The notes beneath the pieces are model-generated. The model did not search any database. It saw nothing but the letters and a program-made list of their open reading frames with translations, and was not told the DNA's origin. A stretch of 5,597 bases of DNA, taken from the NCBI GenBank assembly GCA_947628025.1, contig CANQYH010000218.1, positions 1-5,597 of the forward strand, read 5' to 3'. Both the position numbers and the translations under genes were made by a program. Position 1 is the first letter of the stretch, and each line of letters begins with the position of its first letter. Shown piece by piece: positions 1-5,597 of the stretch. The stretch is from an uncultured Lachnospiraceae bacterium. GTDB taxonomy: Bacteria > Bacillota > Clostridia > Lachnospirales > Lachnospiraceae.

Positions 1-793
1 TCCGGAGCATTTCCTCCAGATCCGCGGCGCTCTGCTCCAGATCTCCCGTCTTATGGCCGCCGTTTCCCCAATGGTCGAACCAGCCTACCCAGAATTCGGC
101 GCACATCAGGGGGCCTCCTCCGGTAAACGGTTTCAGGATCTCGAAACGTTCTTTCGTATGGGAACCGAAATTGCCGGTGGCCAGCGCGCCGTCCACGCTT
201 CCGCACCGCAGGCTCTCCTCCCGGGGATCGTCCGACGTGATCAGGGGCACGGTAATCCCGCCCGCCAGCAGCATATCCCTCATAGCCGCCATGTAAGCCG
301 CGTCGTCCGCGAAGTGGCCGTATTCATTCTCCACCTGCATCAGGATCACATTGCCGCCCTCCGTGATCTGCAGCGGCTTTAAGATGGGCAGCAGCACCCG
401 GTAGTATTCCTGCACATGGCGCAGGAACGTCCCGGACGAGCAGCGGACGCGGACGTCCTCTTTCAAGAGCCACGCGGGCAGGCCGCCGAACTCCCACTCC
501 GCGCAGATATAGGGGGATGGCCGAAGGATCACATACAACCCCAGCTCCTGGGCCAGCTTCACAAAACCGGCCACGTCCGCCATTCCCTCGAAACGAAACT
601 CTCCCTTGCGGGGCTCGTGGACGTTCCAGGGGATATAGGTCTCCACCGTATTCAGGCCCATCCCTTTCAGCTTCAGCAGACGGTCGCGCCAGTATTCCGG
701 AACGATCCGGAAATAATGGATGCTCCCCGAGCGGATCTGAAAGGGGGTCCCGTTTAAATAAAAGGTATCTCTGATTTCAAATGTCTCTGACAT
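1..793 (-). CDS. GH35 beta-galactosidase, N-terminal part (3' end outside window)
   Basis: 264 codons are present of a family usually near 580-600 residues in bacteria; the frame is cut by the window edge and is not broken. GH35 enzymes release terminal beta-linked galactose with retention. Family hallmarks appear in order: SGSIHYFRI (22-30), NTVETYIPWNVHEP (48-61), RPSPYICAEWEFGGLPAW (91-108), QVENEYG (153-159) and CAEFWVGWFDHWG (231-243). By family knowledge Glu157 is the acid/base and Glu233 the nucleophile, so both catalytic residues are in the visible part. The protein starts directly at MSETFEIRDT with no signal peptide, so it should act in the cytoplasm. It follows the GH30 gene by 18 bases with its own strong ribosome binding site, and is probably cotranscribed with it. 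Linkage preference (beta-1,3, 1,4 or 1,6) cannot be read from sequence. GH35 identity is very firm; a non-galactose substrate is unlikely. Confidence 0.95.
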   Translation of the reverse strand, partial: MSETFEIRDTFYLNGTPFQIRSGSIHYFRIVPEYWRDRLLKLKGMGLNTVETYIPWNVHEPRKGEFRFEGMADVAGFVKLAQELGLYVILRPSPYICAEWEFGGLPAWLLKEDVRVRCSSGTFLRHVQEYYRVLLPILKPLQITEGGNVILMQVENEYGHFADDAAYMAAMRDMLLAGGITVPLITSDDPREESLRCGSVDGALATGNFGSHTKERFEILKPFTGGGPLMCAEFWVGWFDHWGNGGHKTGDLEQSAADLEEMLR

Positions 794-798
794 GCTTG

Positions 799-805
799 CC
801 TCCCA
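799..805 (-). promoter_or_regulatory. Ribosome binding site for the GH35 gene
   Basis: The minus strand reads TGGGAGG, 5 bases before the ATG at 793, within the 18-base gap after the GH30 stop. It supports this start and the absence of a longer N-terminus. Confidence 0.75.
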
Positions 806-811
806 GCCGAA

Positions 812-2434
812 CTATTTTTTCAAAATCACCGTGGTCACGGAACCGGCCGGAACCGTCACCAGGGTATCGGAGCTGTAATCCGCTTCCAGCACACAGTCCA
901 GGTCATGAGCGTCCGAGGTCTCGTAGCAGGCGATGCGGCTGTATGCGCCGCAGCCGTCCAGCAGAAATTCCTGCGGCAGGACGTCCTCATTGATAAATAC
1001 CATGACCAGCTCTTCCTCTCCCGCGTCGTTCACGCCGGTAAAGGCTGTGGGAAGCATCGCATCCATGGCTCTCGTATCCGCCTGGATGTCCACGCGGGTA
1101 TAGCCCGGACGGACATAGCGGCTGAAATTGCCGAAGCTCCAGAGCCGTTTCAGGGCGCGGAACTTATGACTGCGCTCGTCGATGTAGATCAGGCCGTCCC
1201 GGTAGCCGCCCGGGGCCACGCCCACCCAGTTCTGCCAGGATACCACGTTCAGGATCCGCATGTCTTTCGCGATCTCCTGCGCCAGATGGAACGCGGAGTC
1301 CATGGTCACGTCGGAACCGTTGACCATCTCGCACCACTCGCTCATCCGCAGCTTCACATCCGGATGGTATACTTTCATATAATTGGCAAAGGATTTCTTG
1401 GCGGTGTCGTCCGACCAGTAGGAATGATTGTCGATGGCGGTAAAATGCTCCGCCAGCCGCTCATCCCCCAGGATCGCTTCCGTGTAATTCAGCGTCGCCT
1501 GGCCGCCCCACTCGCCGCTCTCCGGTCCGGACAGCTCCACGCCCGCCAGAGCGTCCCGGCTTTCCAGCTCATCGAGGAAAGCCAGATAGACCTCCCGGGT
1601 CTGTGCCGGTTCGTAGTGGGCCCCCTCCTGTCCGCTGGTCCACTCCCACTGAGGCTCATTGATGGGAGAGATAAAGCGCACGGGGATCCCCTCTGCTACA
1701 AAATGCTCCGCCACGTCCATGACGTAAGCGGCAAATTCCCCGTAATGCTCGGGGGAAAGATTGCTTTTGGTCCCGGGCGTCAGCTGGGCCATCCCGTTGT
1801 CCGTGAGCCGCTCCAGGGGACTGTTGCAGAAAAGCACCACTTCCTGCACCCCCAACTCCACGGCCCGGTTCAAAAACCAGACCGCGTTGGCGTCCTTGTC
1901 CCAGTCGTATACGCCCGGCTCTGTCTCGAAGCACTGGGCCCTGCGGTGGATGTCGGAATAGCTTCCTTTCCGGCTCTCCGCGGACCCTGCGCCCAGGTTA
2001 TAGCGGTAGCAGGTCAGGCCGATGCCCTTTTCCCTGTCGAAAAGCAGGGAAGCGATCTGTTCCCGGACGCTGATCCCCGTATCCTCATAGGGATCGTCGT
2101 CAAAACCGCCCACATACTGGCTCCACCAGCATCCGCTGGTACCGAAGCTCTCGATGGTCTGATACGTGGTATTCACATCCACGCTCATCCTGTGATACGT
2201 GACCGCCGCGGAGGTCTCCGCCGCTTCCGGGACCTTCTCCGTCCCCTGGGTCACGCTTTCCTGCGCAGCATTCTCCTGCATTGGACTCTCCTGCATCGTA
2301 TTCTCCTGCAAAGAAGCCGGCTCGCCGGAGGCGTCCCCGGAGACTCCGGTCCCCGAAGACGCTCCCGCGCCGCACCCGCCCAGCACGCCCGCCAGCAGCG
2401 CCAGGCAGATCCCTGTCATGATCGTTTTTCTCAT
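812..2434 (-). CDS. GH30-family glycoside hydrolase, secreted lipoprotein
   Basis: From the ATG at 2434 this is a 540-residue surface enzyme that should hydrolyse a beta-linked glycan by a retaining mechanism. Residues 1-21 form a lipoprotein signal peptide (MRKTIMTG, hydrophobic core, LGGC lipobox, Cys21). A Gly/Ser-rich and Gln/Glu-rich linker to about 75 contains five imperfect five-residue repeats. The (beta/alpha)8 barrel covers about 80-440. The acid/base is probably Glu260 in SPINEPQWEW and the nucleophile Glu366 in MSEWCEM, as in clan GH-A. The RLWSFGNFSRYVRPGY segment (430-445) and the following 95 residues match the beta-sandwich typical of GH30. General resemblance to GH30 subfamily 5 (endo-beta-1,6-galactanases) is suggestive only; beta-xylosidase, beta-glucosidase or beta-fucosidase activity remains possible. 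Eight Cys residues follow the lipidated one, many for a Gram-positive exported protein. It sits between the transporter genes and GH35, 18 bases before the latter. Confidence 0.9.
   Translation of the reverse strand: MRKTIMTGICLALLAGVLGGCGAGASSGTGVSGDASGEPASLQENTMQESPMQENAAQESVTQGTEKVPEAAETSAAVTYHRMSVDVNTTYQTIESFGTSGCWWSQYVGGFDDDPYEDTGISVREQIASLLFDREKGIGLTCYRYNLGAGSAESRKGSYSDIHRRAQCFETEPGVYDWDKDANAVWFLNRAVELGVQEVVLFCNSPLERLTDNGMAQLTPGTKSNLSPEHYGEFAAYVMDVAEHFVAEGIPVRFISPINEPQWEWTSGQEGAHYEPAQTREVYLAFLDELESRDALAGVELSGPESGEWGGQATLNYTEAILGDERLAEHFTAIDNHSYWSDDTAKKSFANYMKVYHPDVKLRMSEWCEMVNGSDVTMDSAFHLAQEIAKDMRILNVVSWQNWVGVAPGGYRDGLIYIDERSHKFRALKRLWSFGNFSRYVRPGYTRVDIQADTRAMDAMLPTAFTGVNDAGEEELVMVFINEDVLPQEFLLDGCGAYSRIACYETSDAHDLDCVLEADYSSDTLVTVPAGSVTTVILKK
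2241..2310 (-). repeat. 15-bp tandem repeat in the lipoprotein linker (about 4.7 copies)
   Basis: The plus strand carries TTCTCCTGCA at 2271-2280 and 2301-2310, CTCTCCTGCA at 2286-2295, and weaker copies at 2256-2265 (CTTTCCTGCG) and 2241-2250 (GTCCCCTGGG), all spaced 15 bases apart. It encodes successive pentapeptides SLQEN, TMQES, PMQEN, AAQES, VTQGT in the linker between the lipid anchor and the GH30 domain. The period is a multiple of three, so copy changes would alter linker length without breaking the frame. Confidence 0.8.
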
Positions 2435-2443
2435 AATCCAAAA

Positions 2444-2451
2444 CTCCATCC
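2444..2451 (-). promoter_or_regulatory. Ribosome binding site that decides the GH30 lipoprotein start
   Basis: The minus strand reads GGATGGAG, 9 bases before the ATG at 2434. An in-frame ATG at 2449 lies inside this motif; its own nearest purine run (GGATAGG, 2464-2470) is 14 bases away, too far for a normal site. The shorter start also gives a normal signal peptide. Confidence 0.65.
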
Positions 2452-2488
2452 AAATTCTGTCAGCCTATCCAAAGGAGAACCGGCGGCG

Positions 2489-3496
2489 TCATCCGACCAG
2501 ACCGGAATTCTCCATATTCTCCACCAGCTTCCTCTGGCCGATCAGGTACACGATCAGAAGCGGGATCAGGAAGACCAGAGCGCCCGCCTGCTTCACCGCG
2601 TCGAACGCCAGGTCCGTCGCCACCGGCACATCGTACCAGGTCTGCAGGGCGTTCAGGATATAATCCTTATTCGCCGAGATAAAGGTAGAGGACAAAAGCG
2701 TGCTCATGTAGCTGCCCTGGGGATTGAAATAATTGGTGTAGTAAACGTCGCCGTAGTTCCAGACGAACGACAGGATCCCGACCGTGGAGATGATGGGGAC
2801 CGCGTTGGGCAGCATGATCCTGAAATAGGTGCGGTAGAAGCCGCAGCCGTCGATCAGGGACGCTTCCTCCAGCTCCTTAGGAATGTTCTTAAAGAACTGG
2901 CTGAACAGGAAGATGAACAGGCTCTGGTTCACGCCGAACCCGAAGACCGCCAAAAGCACCAGCACGATGGGGTTGTTGATCAGGTTGACCTCCCCGGCTT
3001 TCGTAAAGAGGTTCATGATCCCCAGCACGTCGAAATGTACGAACGAGATGTACTGGGCCAGCAGCAGGGACTGCCTCGGGAGCAGGAACACCAGGATCAC
3101 CATGCCGAACACCAGGCGGCGGCCCCAGAAATTCACCCTGGCCAGCGAATAGCCCACCATGGCGGAGAAGAACACCTGCAGGACCATGATGCCCACCGCG
3201 TAGAGCACGGATTTCACCATGGTCATGATCCCCTCGGGCATGATCATGCGGGTGGCCGCCTTGAAGCTGACGGTGGAGAAATCCAGCGGGATCCAGATCA
3301 CGTTGGGGTTGCCCAGATCCTCCACGCTGGAAAATACCACCGGCACCAGGCTCAGGATCGGGTAGATGATGGTGAAGCTCAGGCCCATGATCAGCACCAG
3401 GGTGAAGAAGCGCACCACCGCGTGCTTGGCCTTGTTCTTAAATAAGTAGATCGCCAGGCCCGCATCCATGTTGGTTTGCTGCTTTTTATTTTTCAT
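2489..3496 (-). CDS. Carbohydrate ABC transporter permease, LplC/MalG type
   Basis: This 335-residue protein is the second transmembrane subunit of the sugar importer. It starts with a basic, polar N-terminal tail of about 28 residues. Membrane helices are likely near 29-54, 93-118, 127-148, 174-200, 231-247 and 302-320. The EAA loop is clear at about 210-230 (EEASLIDGCGFYRTYFRIMLP), with the canonical Asp-Gly, and would dock on the ATPase. An external stretch of about 50 residues (250-300) between the last two helices includes YYTNYFNPQGSY. At 335 residues it is longer than the roughly 280-300 typical of the MalG/LplC group, owing to the N-terminal tail and this loop. It overlaps the upstream permease by 11 bases and precedes the GH30 gene by 54 bases. 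The pairing with an LplB-type subunit and hydrolases points to oligosaccharide uptake; the exact sugar is unknown. Confidence 0.93.
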   Translation of the reverse strand: MKNKKQQTNMDAGLAIYLFKNKAKHAVVRFFTLVLIMGLSFTIIYPILSLVPVVFSSVEDLGNPNVIWIPLDFSTVSFKAATRMIMPEGIMTMVKSVLYAVGIMVLQVFFSAMVGYSLARVNFWGRRLVFGMVILVFLLPRQSLLLAQYISFVHFDVLGIMNLFTKAGEVNLINNPIVLVLLAVFGFGVNQSLFIFLFSQFFKNIPKELEEASLIDGCGFYRTYFRIMLPNAVPIISTVGILSFVWNYGDVYYTNYFNPQGSYMSTLLSSTFISANKDYILNALQTWYDVPVATDLAFDAVKQAGALVFLIPLLIVYLIGQRKLVENMENSGLVG

Positions 3497-4394
3497 TCTT
3501 TTTTACCACCTTTCTGAGAAGCAGAGCCGCGACCGCCAGCACCAGGATCACGTTCCCCACGTAGACGATGGAGAGCGCGGAGCCGATCCCGATCTTGCCC
3601 TGGGTAAAGGCAAAGGCGTACGCTTCCTCCGCGATGGAGGATTTCAGGAACAGATCCACGATGGTGTAGATCACCACAAAGAACGTGATGTTCATGATCG
3701 AGGGGATCGTCACTTTCCAGAACGTCTCATAGGCCGTGGCTCCCTCCATCTTCGCCACTTCATAGAGGCTGGGACTGATGGACTGCAGCGCCGTCAGATA
3801 GACCAGGGTCTGCACGCCGGCCTGGGAGATCAGGTCGAAAATGTTCTCTACATAGGTCATGATGGGGTAAAGCACCCGCATGGGCACGTTCAGCGTCCGC
3901 ACCAGAAAGATCGTCACATAGCTGCCGCTGAGCAGGCTGCTGCCGGTATCCAGGGTCGTGCCGCCGGTGGTGATGGTCAGCATATCCATGACCACGTCGA
4001 TGCCCAGGATGATCGGGAGGAAGAACAAAAGCCTTACGATCGCCCTGCCCTTGAACTTCTGGTTGGCCAGAAGCGCCATGAACAGGCTGAAGATCACGAT
4101 CAGCGGCAGGCTCAGAAGCATCGTGGAGTTCTCCTCGGTAAAGAGCCGGGCCATCGTGGTATTGGTGGTGGTGACCTCCGCCGTGAACAGGTCGATATAG
4201 TTCTGGATCCCGACCCATTCAAAGGTCATGCCGCCCTGGTCGCCGACGCCGACTTTATTGAACGAATAATACAGCGTATGGATCAGCGGCAGCAGGAAGA
4301 ACGCCACGAATCCGATCAGGAAGGGGCTGGCAAAGATCAAGCCGTGGATCTTCCACATCGTCCGGAAGGATATTTTTTTCCTGCCTTTCTTCAT
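3486..4394 (-). CDS. Carbohydrate ABC transporter permease, LplB/UgpA type
   Basis: This 302-residue inner-membrane protein is one of two transmembrane subunits of a CUT1-type sugar importer (BPD_transp_1 fold). It has a basic N-terminus (MKKGRKK), a first membrane helix near 18-44, further helices near 91-110, 117-137, 160-180 and 232-250, and a last one near 273-293 before a basic tail. The cytoplasmic EAA loop that contacts the ATPase is at about 212-230 (EVAKMEGATAYETFWKVTI); it carries Glu where many relatives have Asp before Gly-Ala. Two Thr/Ser/Gly-rich stretches, about 71-91 and 140-158, probably sit in external loops. A strong ribosome binding site fixes the start. The 3' end overlaps the partner permease by 11 bases, as expected for subunits made in equal amounts. 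The substrate is not readable from sequence; neighbours suggest oligosaccharides. No ATPase or binding protein lies in the window. Confidence 0.93.
   Translation of the reverse strand: MKKGRKKISFRTMWKIHGLIFASPFLIGFVAFFLLPLIHTLYYSFNKVGVGDQGGMTFEWVGIQNYIDLFTAEVTTTNTTMARLFTEENSTMLLSLPLIVIFSLFMALLANQKFKGRAIVRLLFFLPIILGIDVVMDMLTITTGGTTLDTGSSLLSGSYVTIFLVRTLNVPMRVLYPIMTYVENIFDLISQAGVQTLVYLTALQSISPSLYEVAKMEGATAYETFWKVTIPSIMNITFFVVIYTIVDLFLKSSIAEEAYAFAFTQGKIGIGSALSIVYVGNVILVLAVAALLLRKVVKKNEK
3506..3513 (-). promoter_or_regulatory. Ribosome binding site for the LplC-type permease
   Basis: The minus strand reads AAAGGTGG, 9 bases before the ATG at 3496. It is embedded in the final codons of the upstream permease gene, consistent with coupled translation of the pair. 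Confidence 0.7.
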
Positions 4395-4395
4395 G

Positions 4396-5597
4396 TTAAT
4401 TCCCCTCCTTTATCAGATAATCTTCCGCGGCCAGCTCTGTCCCGTCGGGGAGCGTCACGCCGTACAGGTTGTAATTGACCACAGCCTGGACGCCGCTGGC
4501 GTAGGTCGTGCAGTAGACGCCGTCCGCCACGATCTCGTGCCCGACGATCTCGTCCGTGCCGATCTGATCGCGGATCGCGGCACATTCCTCATAAACGGAA
4601 CGGATCTTCTCCTCCAGCAGCTCGAACTGGGCGGAGAACAGGTAATTAAAATCGGAATCTTTCAGCACGTCCACATTCTTGTAGGTCAGAATGAATTTGG
4701 GCATGGCCCCCAGCTCCGCCGACTGCAGGACGAAATAGGCGGCGTTTTTGCTGGAAAGGTTCACATCCTCGGTGGTATAGTCCACCAGGCCGTTCATCAC
4801 CAGTTGCCTGAACGGGATCGTCGCGTCAAAGGTAGCGTAGTCGCTGCTCTCCCGGGAGATGTCCGTCGCCACGCTGCCGTAGCCGATCTTATCCATATGA
4901 GGATCCGTCAGGGCGAGGGAACGTCCCTGCGCCAGCTTTTCCAGGTTCTCATTCAGGATCCGGTCGCCGGTCTCCCCGCTGATATAATTCTCGTACCGGT
5001 AATCGGCGTAGTACATTCCCGCCAGGTCGGAGACGGCCAGCGCGCCGTACTCTCCCGCTTCTTTCAGGAACGCGTCCGTCACGGCGCTCAGATACTTGGG
5101 AGAAAGCAGGTAATAGCTGTCGTGGCTGATCCCGTCGCTTAACGCGCTGTTTAAGATCCCCAGCACCAGCTGGTAGCGGGACAGCTCCACCTCGTCGTTG
5201 GCGTAATCCCGCACCGCGTGCCGGGAGGCCCGAAATCCGTTGCCGTCCTCCCAGATCTGGGTGAGGGCCACCTGCAGATACAGCGGAATGCCTTTCTGCT
5301 GCGCGTAGGAGAGGGCGTCCTCCAGGCCGGAGGCGCGTCCATTCTGCCCGGCCAGGCTGGCCCCGCGGTTCAGCTGTCCGTTGAGTCCGCCGTTAAAGGC
5401 GCCGTCGTACTGCACCTGGCAGTTGATCCCGTCGAGCTCCTCCAGCACCGACCGCAGCTCGTCATAGCTGGTCATGGAGTAGGACTTGCTGTAGGGGATC
5501 CCCACGAAGCGGGACGGCAGGTTCACGCCGCCCACCATCTCCAGGTAGACGCCGGCTTTCCCATCATCGTAAGACGGGGTCATCCCGCCGGCGGCCG
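4396..5597 (-). CDS. DUF5696-type protein, C-terminal part (5' end outside window)
   Basis: The frame is open to the window edge, giving 400 codons and the natural stop; the true start is not visible. The Met at 5583 is preceded in frame by Ala-Ala-Gly-Gly codons without a recognisable ribosome binding site, so it is probably internal. I assign it from memory of DUF5696-family proteins, large and probably exported proteins of unknown function encoded beside sugar ABC transporters in Clostridia and Paenibacillus. Counting from Met5583, visible landmarks are a YLQVALTQIW strand (102-111), SDLAGMYYADYR (185-196), IPFRQLVMNG (256-265), a LGAMPKF segment (291-297), and a C-terminal DGVYCTTYASGVQAVVNYN beta-rich stretch (354-372). 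The middle reads like an alpha/beta-barrel with a C-terminal beta domain, as in many glycoside hydrolases, but I cannot name catalytic residues. No membrane segment is visible. The stop lies 1 base before the next permease start, so the two are probably translationally coupled. Gene presence is near certain; the family name is moderately so. Confidence 0.75.
   Translation of the reverse strand, partial: AAGGMTPSYDDGKAGVYLEMVGGVNLPSRFVGIPYSKSYSMTSYDELRSVLEELDGINCQVQYDGAFNGGLNGQLNRGASLAGQNGRASGLEDALSYAQQKGIPLYLQVALTQIWEDGNGFRASRHAVRDYANDEVELSRYQLVLGILNSALSDGISHDSYYLLSPKYLSAVTDAFLKEAGEYGALAVSDLAGMYYADYRYENYISGETGDRILNENLEKLAQGRSLALTDPHMDKIGYGSVATDISRESSDYATFDATIPFRQLVMNGLVDYTTEDVNLSSKNAAYFVLQSAELGAMPKFILTYKNVDVLKDSDFNYLFSAQFELLEEKIRSVYEECAAIRDQIGTDEIVGHEIVADGVYCTTYASGVQAVVNYNLYGVTLPDGTELAAEDYLIKEGN
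4402..4410 (-). promoter_or_regulatory. Ribosome binding site for the LplB-type permease
   Basis: The minus strand reads AAGGAGGGG, 7 bases before the ATG at 4394. It lies inside the last codons of the DUF5696-type gene, which supports both the chosen permease start and translational coupling. Confidence 0.85.

Noticed and set aside
53..757. Plus-strand open frames of 109 and 113 codons opposite GH35
   Set aside because: They are codon-aligned with GH35 and stop exactly at the two sense TTA codons of that gene (380-382 and 755-757), so they are shadows of it.
794..811. Possible terminator or promoter between GH30 and GH35
   Set aside because: The 18 bases hold only the ribosome binding site and a short spacer; there is no inverted repeat and no room for a promoter. 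The A-run next to the GH30 stop encodes its Lys-Lys end.
2435..2449. Longer GH30 start at the ATG at 2449 (545 residues)
   Set aside because: It adds MEFWI before an already complete lipoprotein signal peptide, its nearest purine run is 14 bases upstream, and the ATG itself falls inside the better-placed ribosome binding site of the start at 2434. It remains possible.
905..3445. Plus-strand open frame of 846 codons antisense to the GH30 and LplC-type permease genes
   Set aside because: Its codons align exactly with those of both minus-strand genes, which share the same register. In that register an antisense stop needs a sense TTA, CTA or TCA codon, and these are rare here; the frame ends at a Leu TTA codon. 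The translation is His/Gln/Arg/Asp-rich with no recognisable domain, whereas the minus strand encodes clear families.
3468..5142. Plus-strand open frames of 336 and 249 codons opposite the LplB-type permease and DUF5696-type genes
   Set aside because: They show the same codon-aligned antisense shadow effect, with low-complexity His/Asp/Gln/Arg-rich products and no sign of a gene family.
5583..5597. Met at 5583 as the start of the DUF5696-type gene
   Set aside because: The frame is open upstream to the window edge, no proper ribosome binding site precedes it, and there is no signal peptide, so the gene most likely continues outside the window.

Overview
The window is a tightly packed, single-direction gene cluster read entirely on the minus strand, so transcription runs from high to low coordinates. 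It looks like part of a carbohydrate-utilisation operon from a Gram-positive, Clostridia-type bacterium; a Lachnospiraceae-like gut organism is my best guess. The reasons are a paired CUT1-type sugar permease module, a Firmicutes-style lipoprotein signal, strong AGGAGG-type ribosome binding sites, and GC-rich codon choice (high-50s percent GC by eye). The organism call is inference, as no taxonomic marker gene is present.

Layout in order of transcription: (1) 5597-4396, the C-terminal 400 codons of a DUF5696-type protein whose start lies beyond the window; (2) 4394-3486, a LplB/UgpA-type permease; (3) 3496-2489, a LplC/MalG-type permease, overlapping the previous gene by 11 bases; (4) 2434-812, a surface lipoprotein glycoside hydrolase of family GH30; (5) 793-1, the N-terminal 264 codons of a GH35 beta-galactosidase with no signal peptide, running off the window. 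Gaps between genes are 1, -11, 54 and 18 bases. No promoter, terminator, RNA gene, mobile element or CRISPR array was seen, and no stretch over 300 bases lacks a gene.

Proposed joint function (inference): the lipid-anchored GH30 enzyme cleaves a beta-linked glycan at the cell surface. The two permeases import the oligosaccharides, with a binding protein and ATPase encoded elsewhere. The cytoplasmic GH35 enzyme then removes terminal beta-galactose. The GH30/GH35 pairing suggests a galactose-containing substrate such as a beta-1,6- or beta-1,3-galactan side chain of arabinogalactan, but the sequence does not prove this. The DUF5696 protein, encoded just ahead of the permeases, is the component whose role is unknown and the most interesting part of the locus.

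Long plus-strand open frames, including one of 846 codons, lie exactly opposite the real genes in aligned codon register. They are explained by the rarity of TTA, CTA and TCA codons in the real genes and are not treated as genes.
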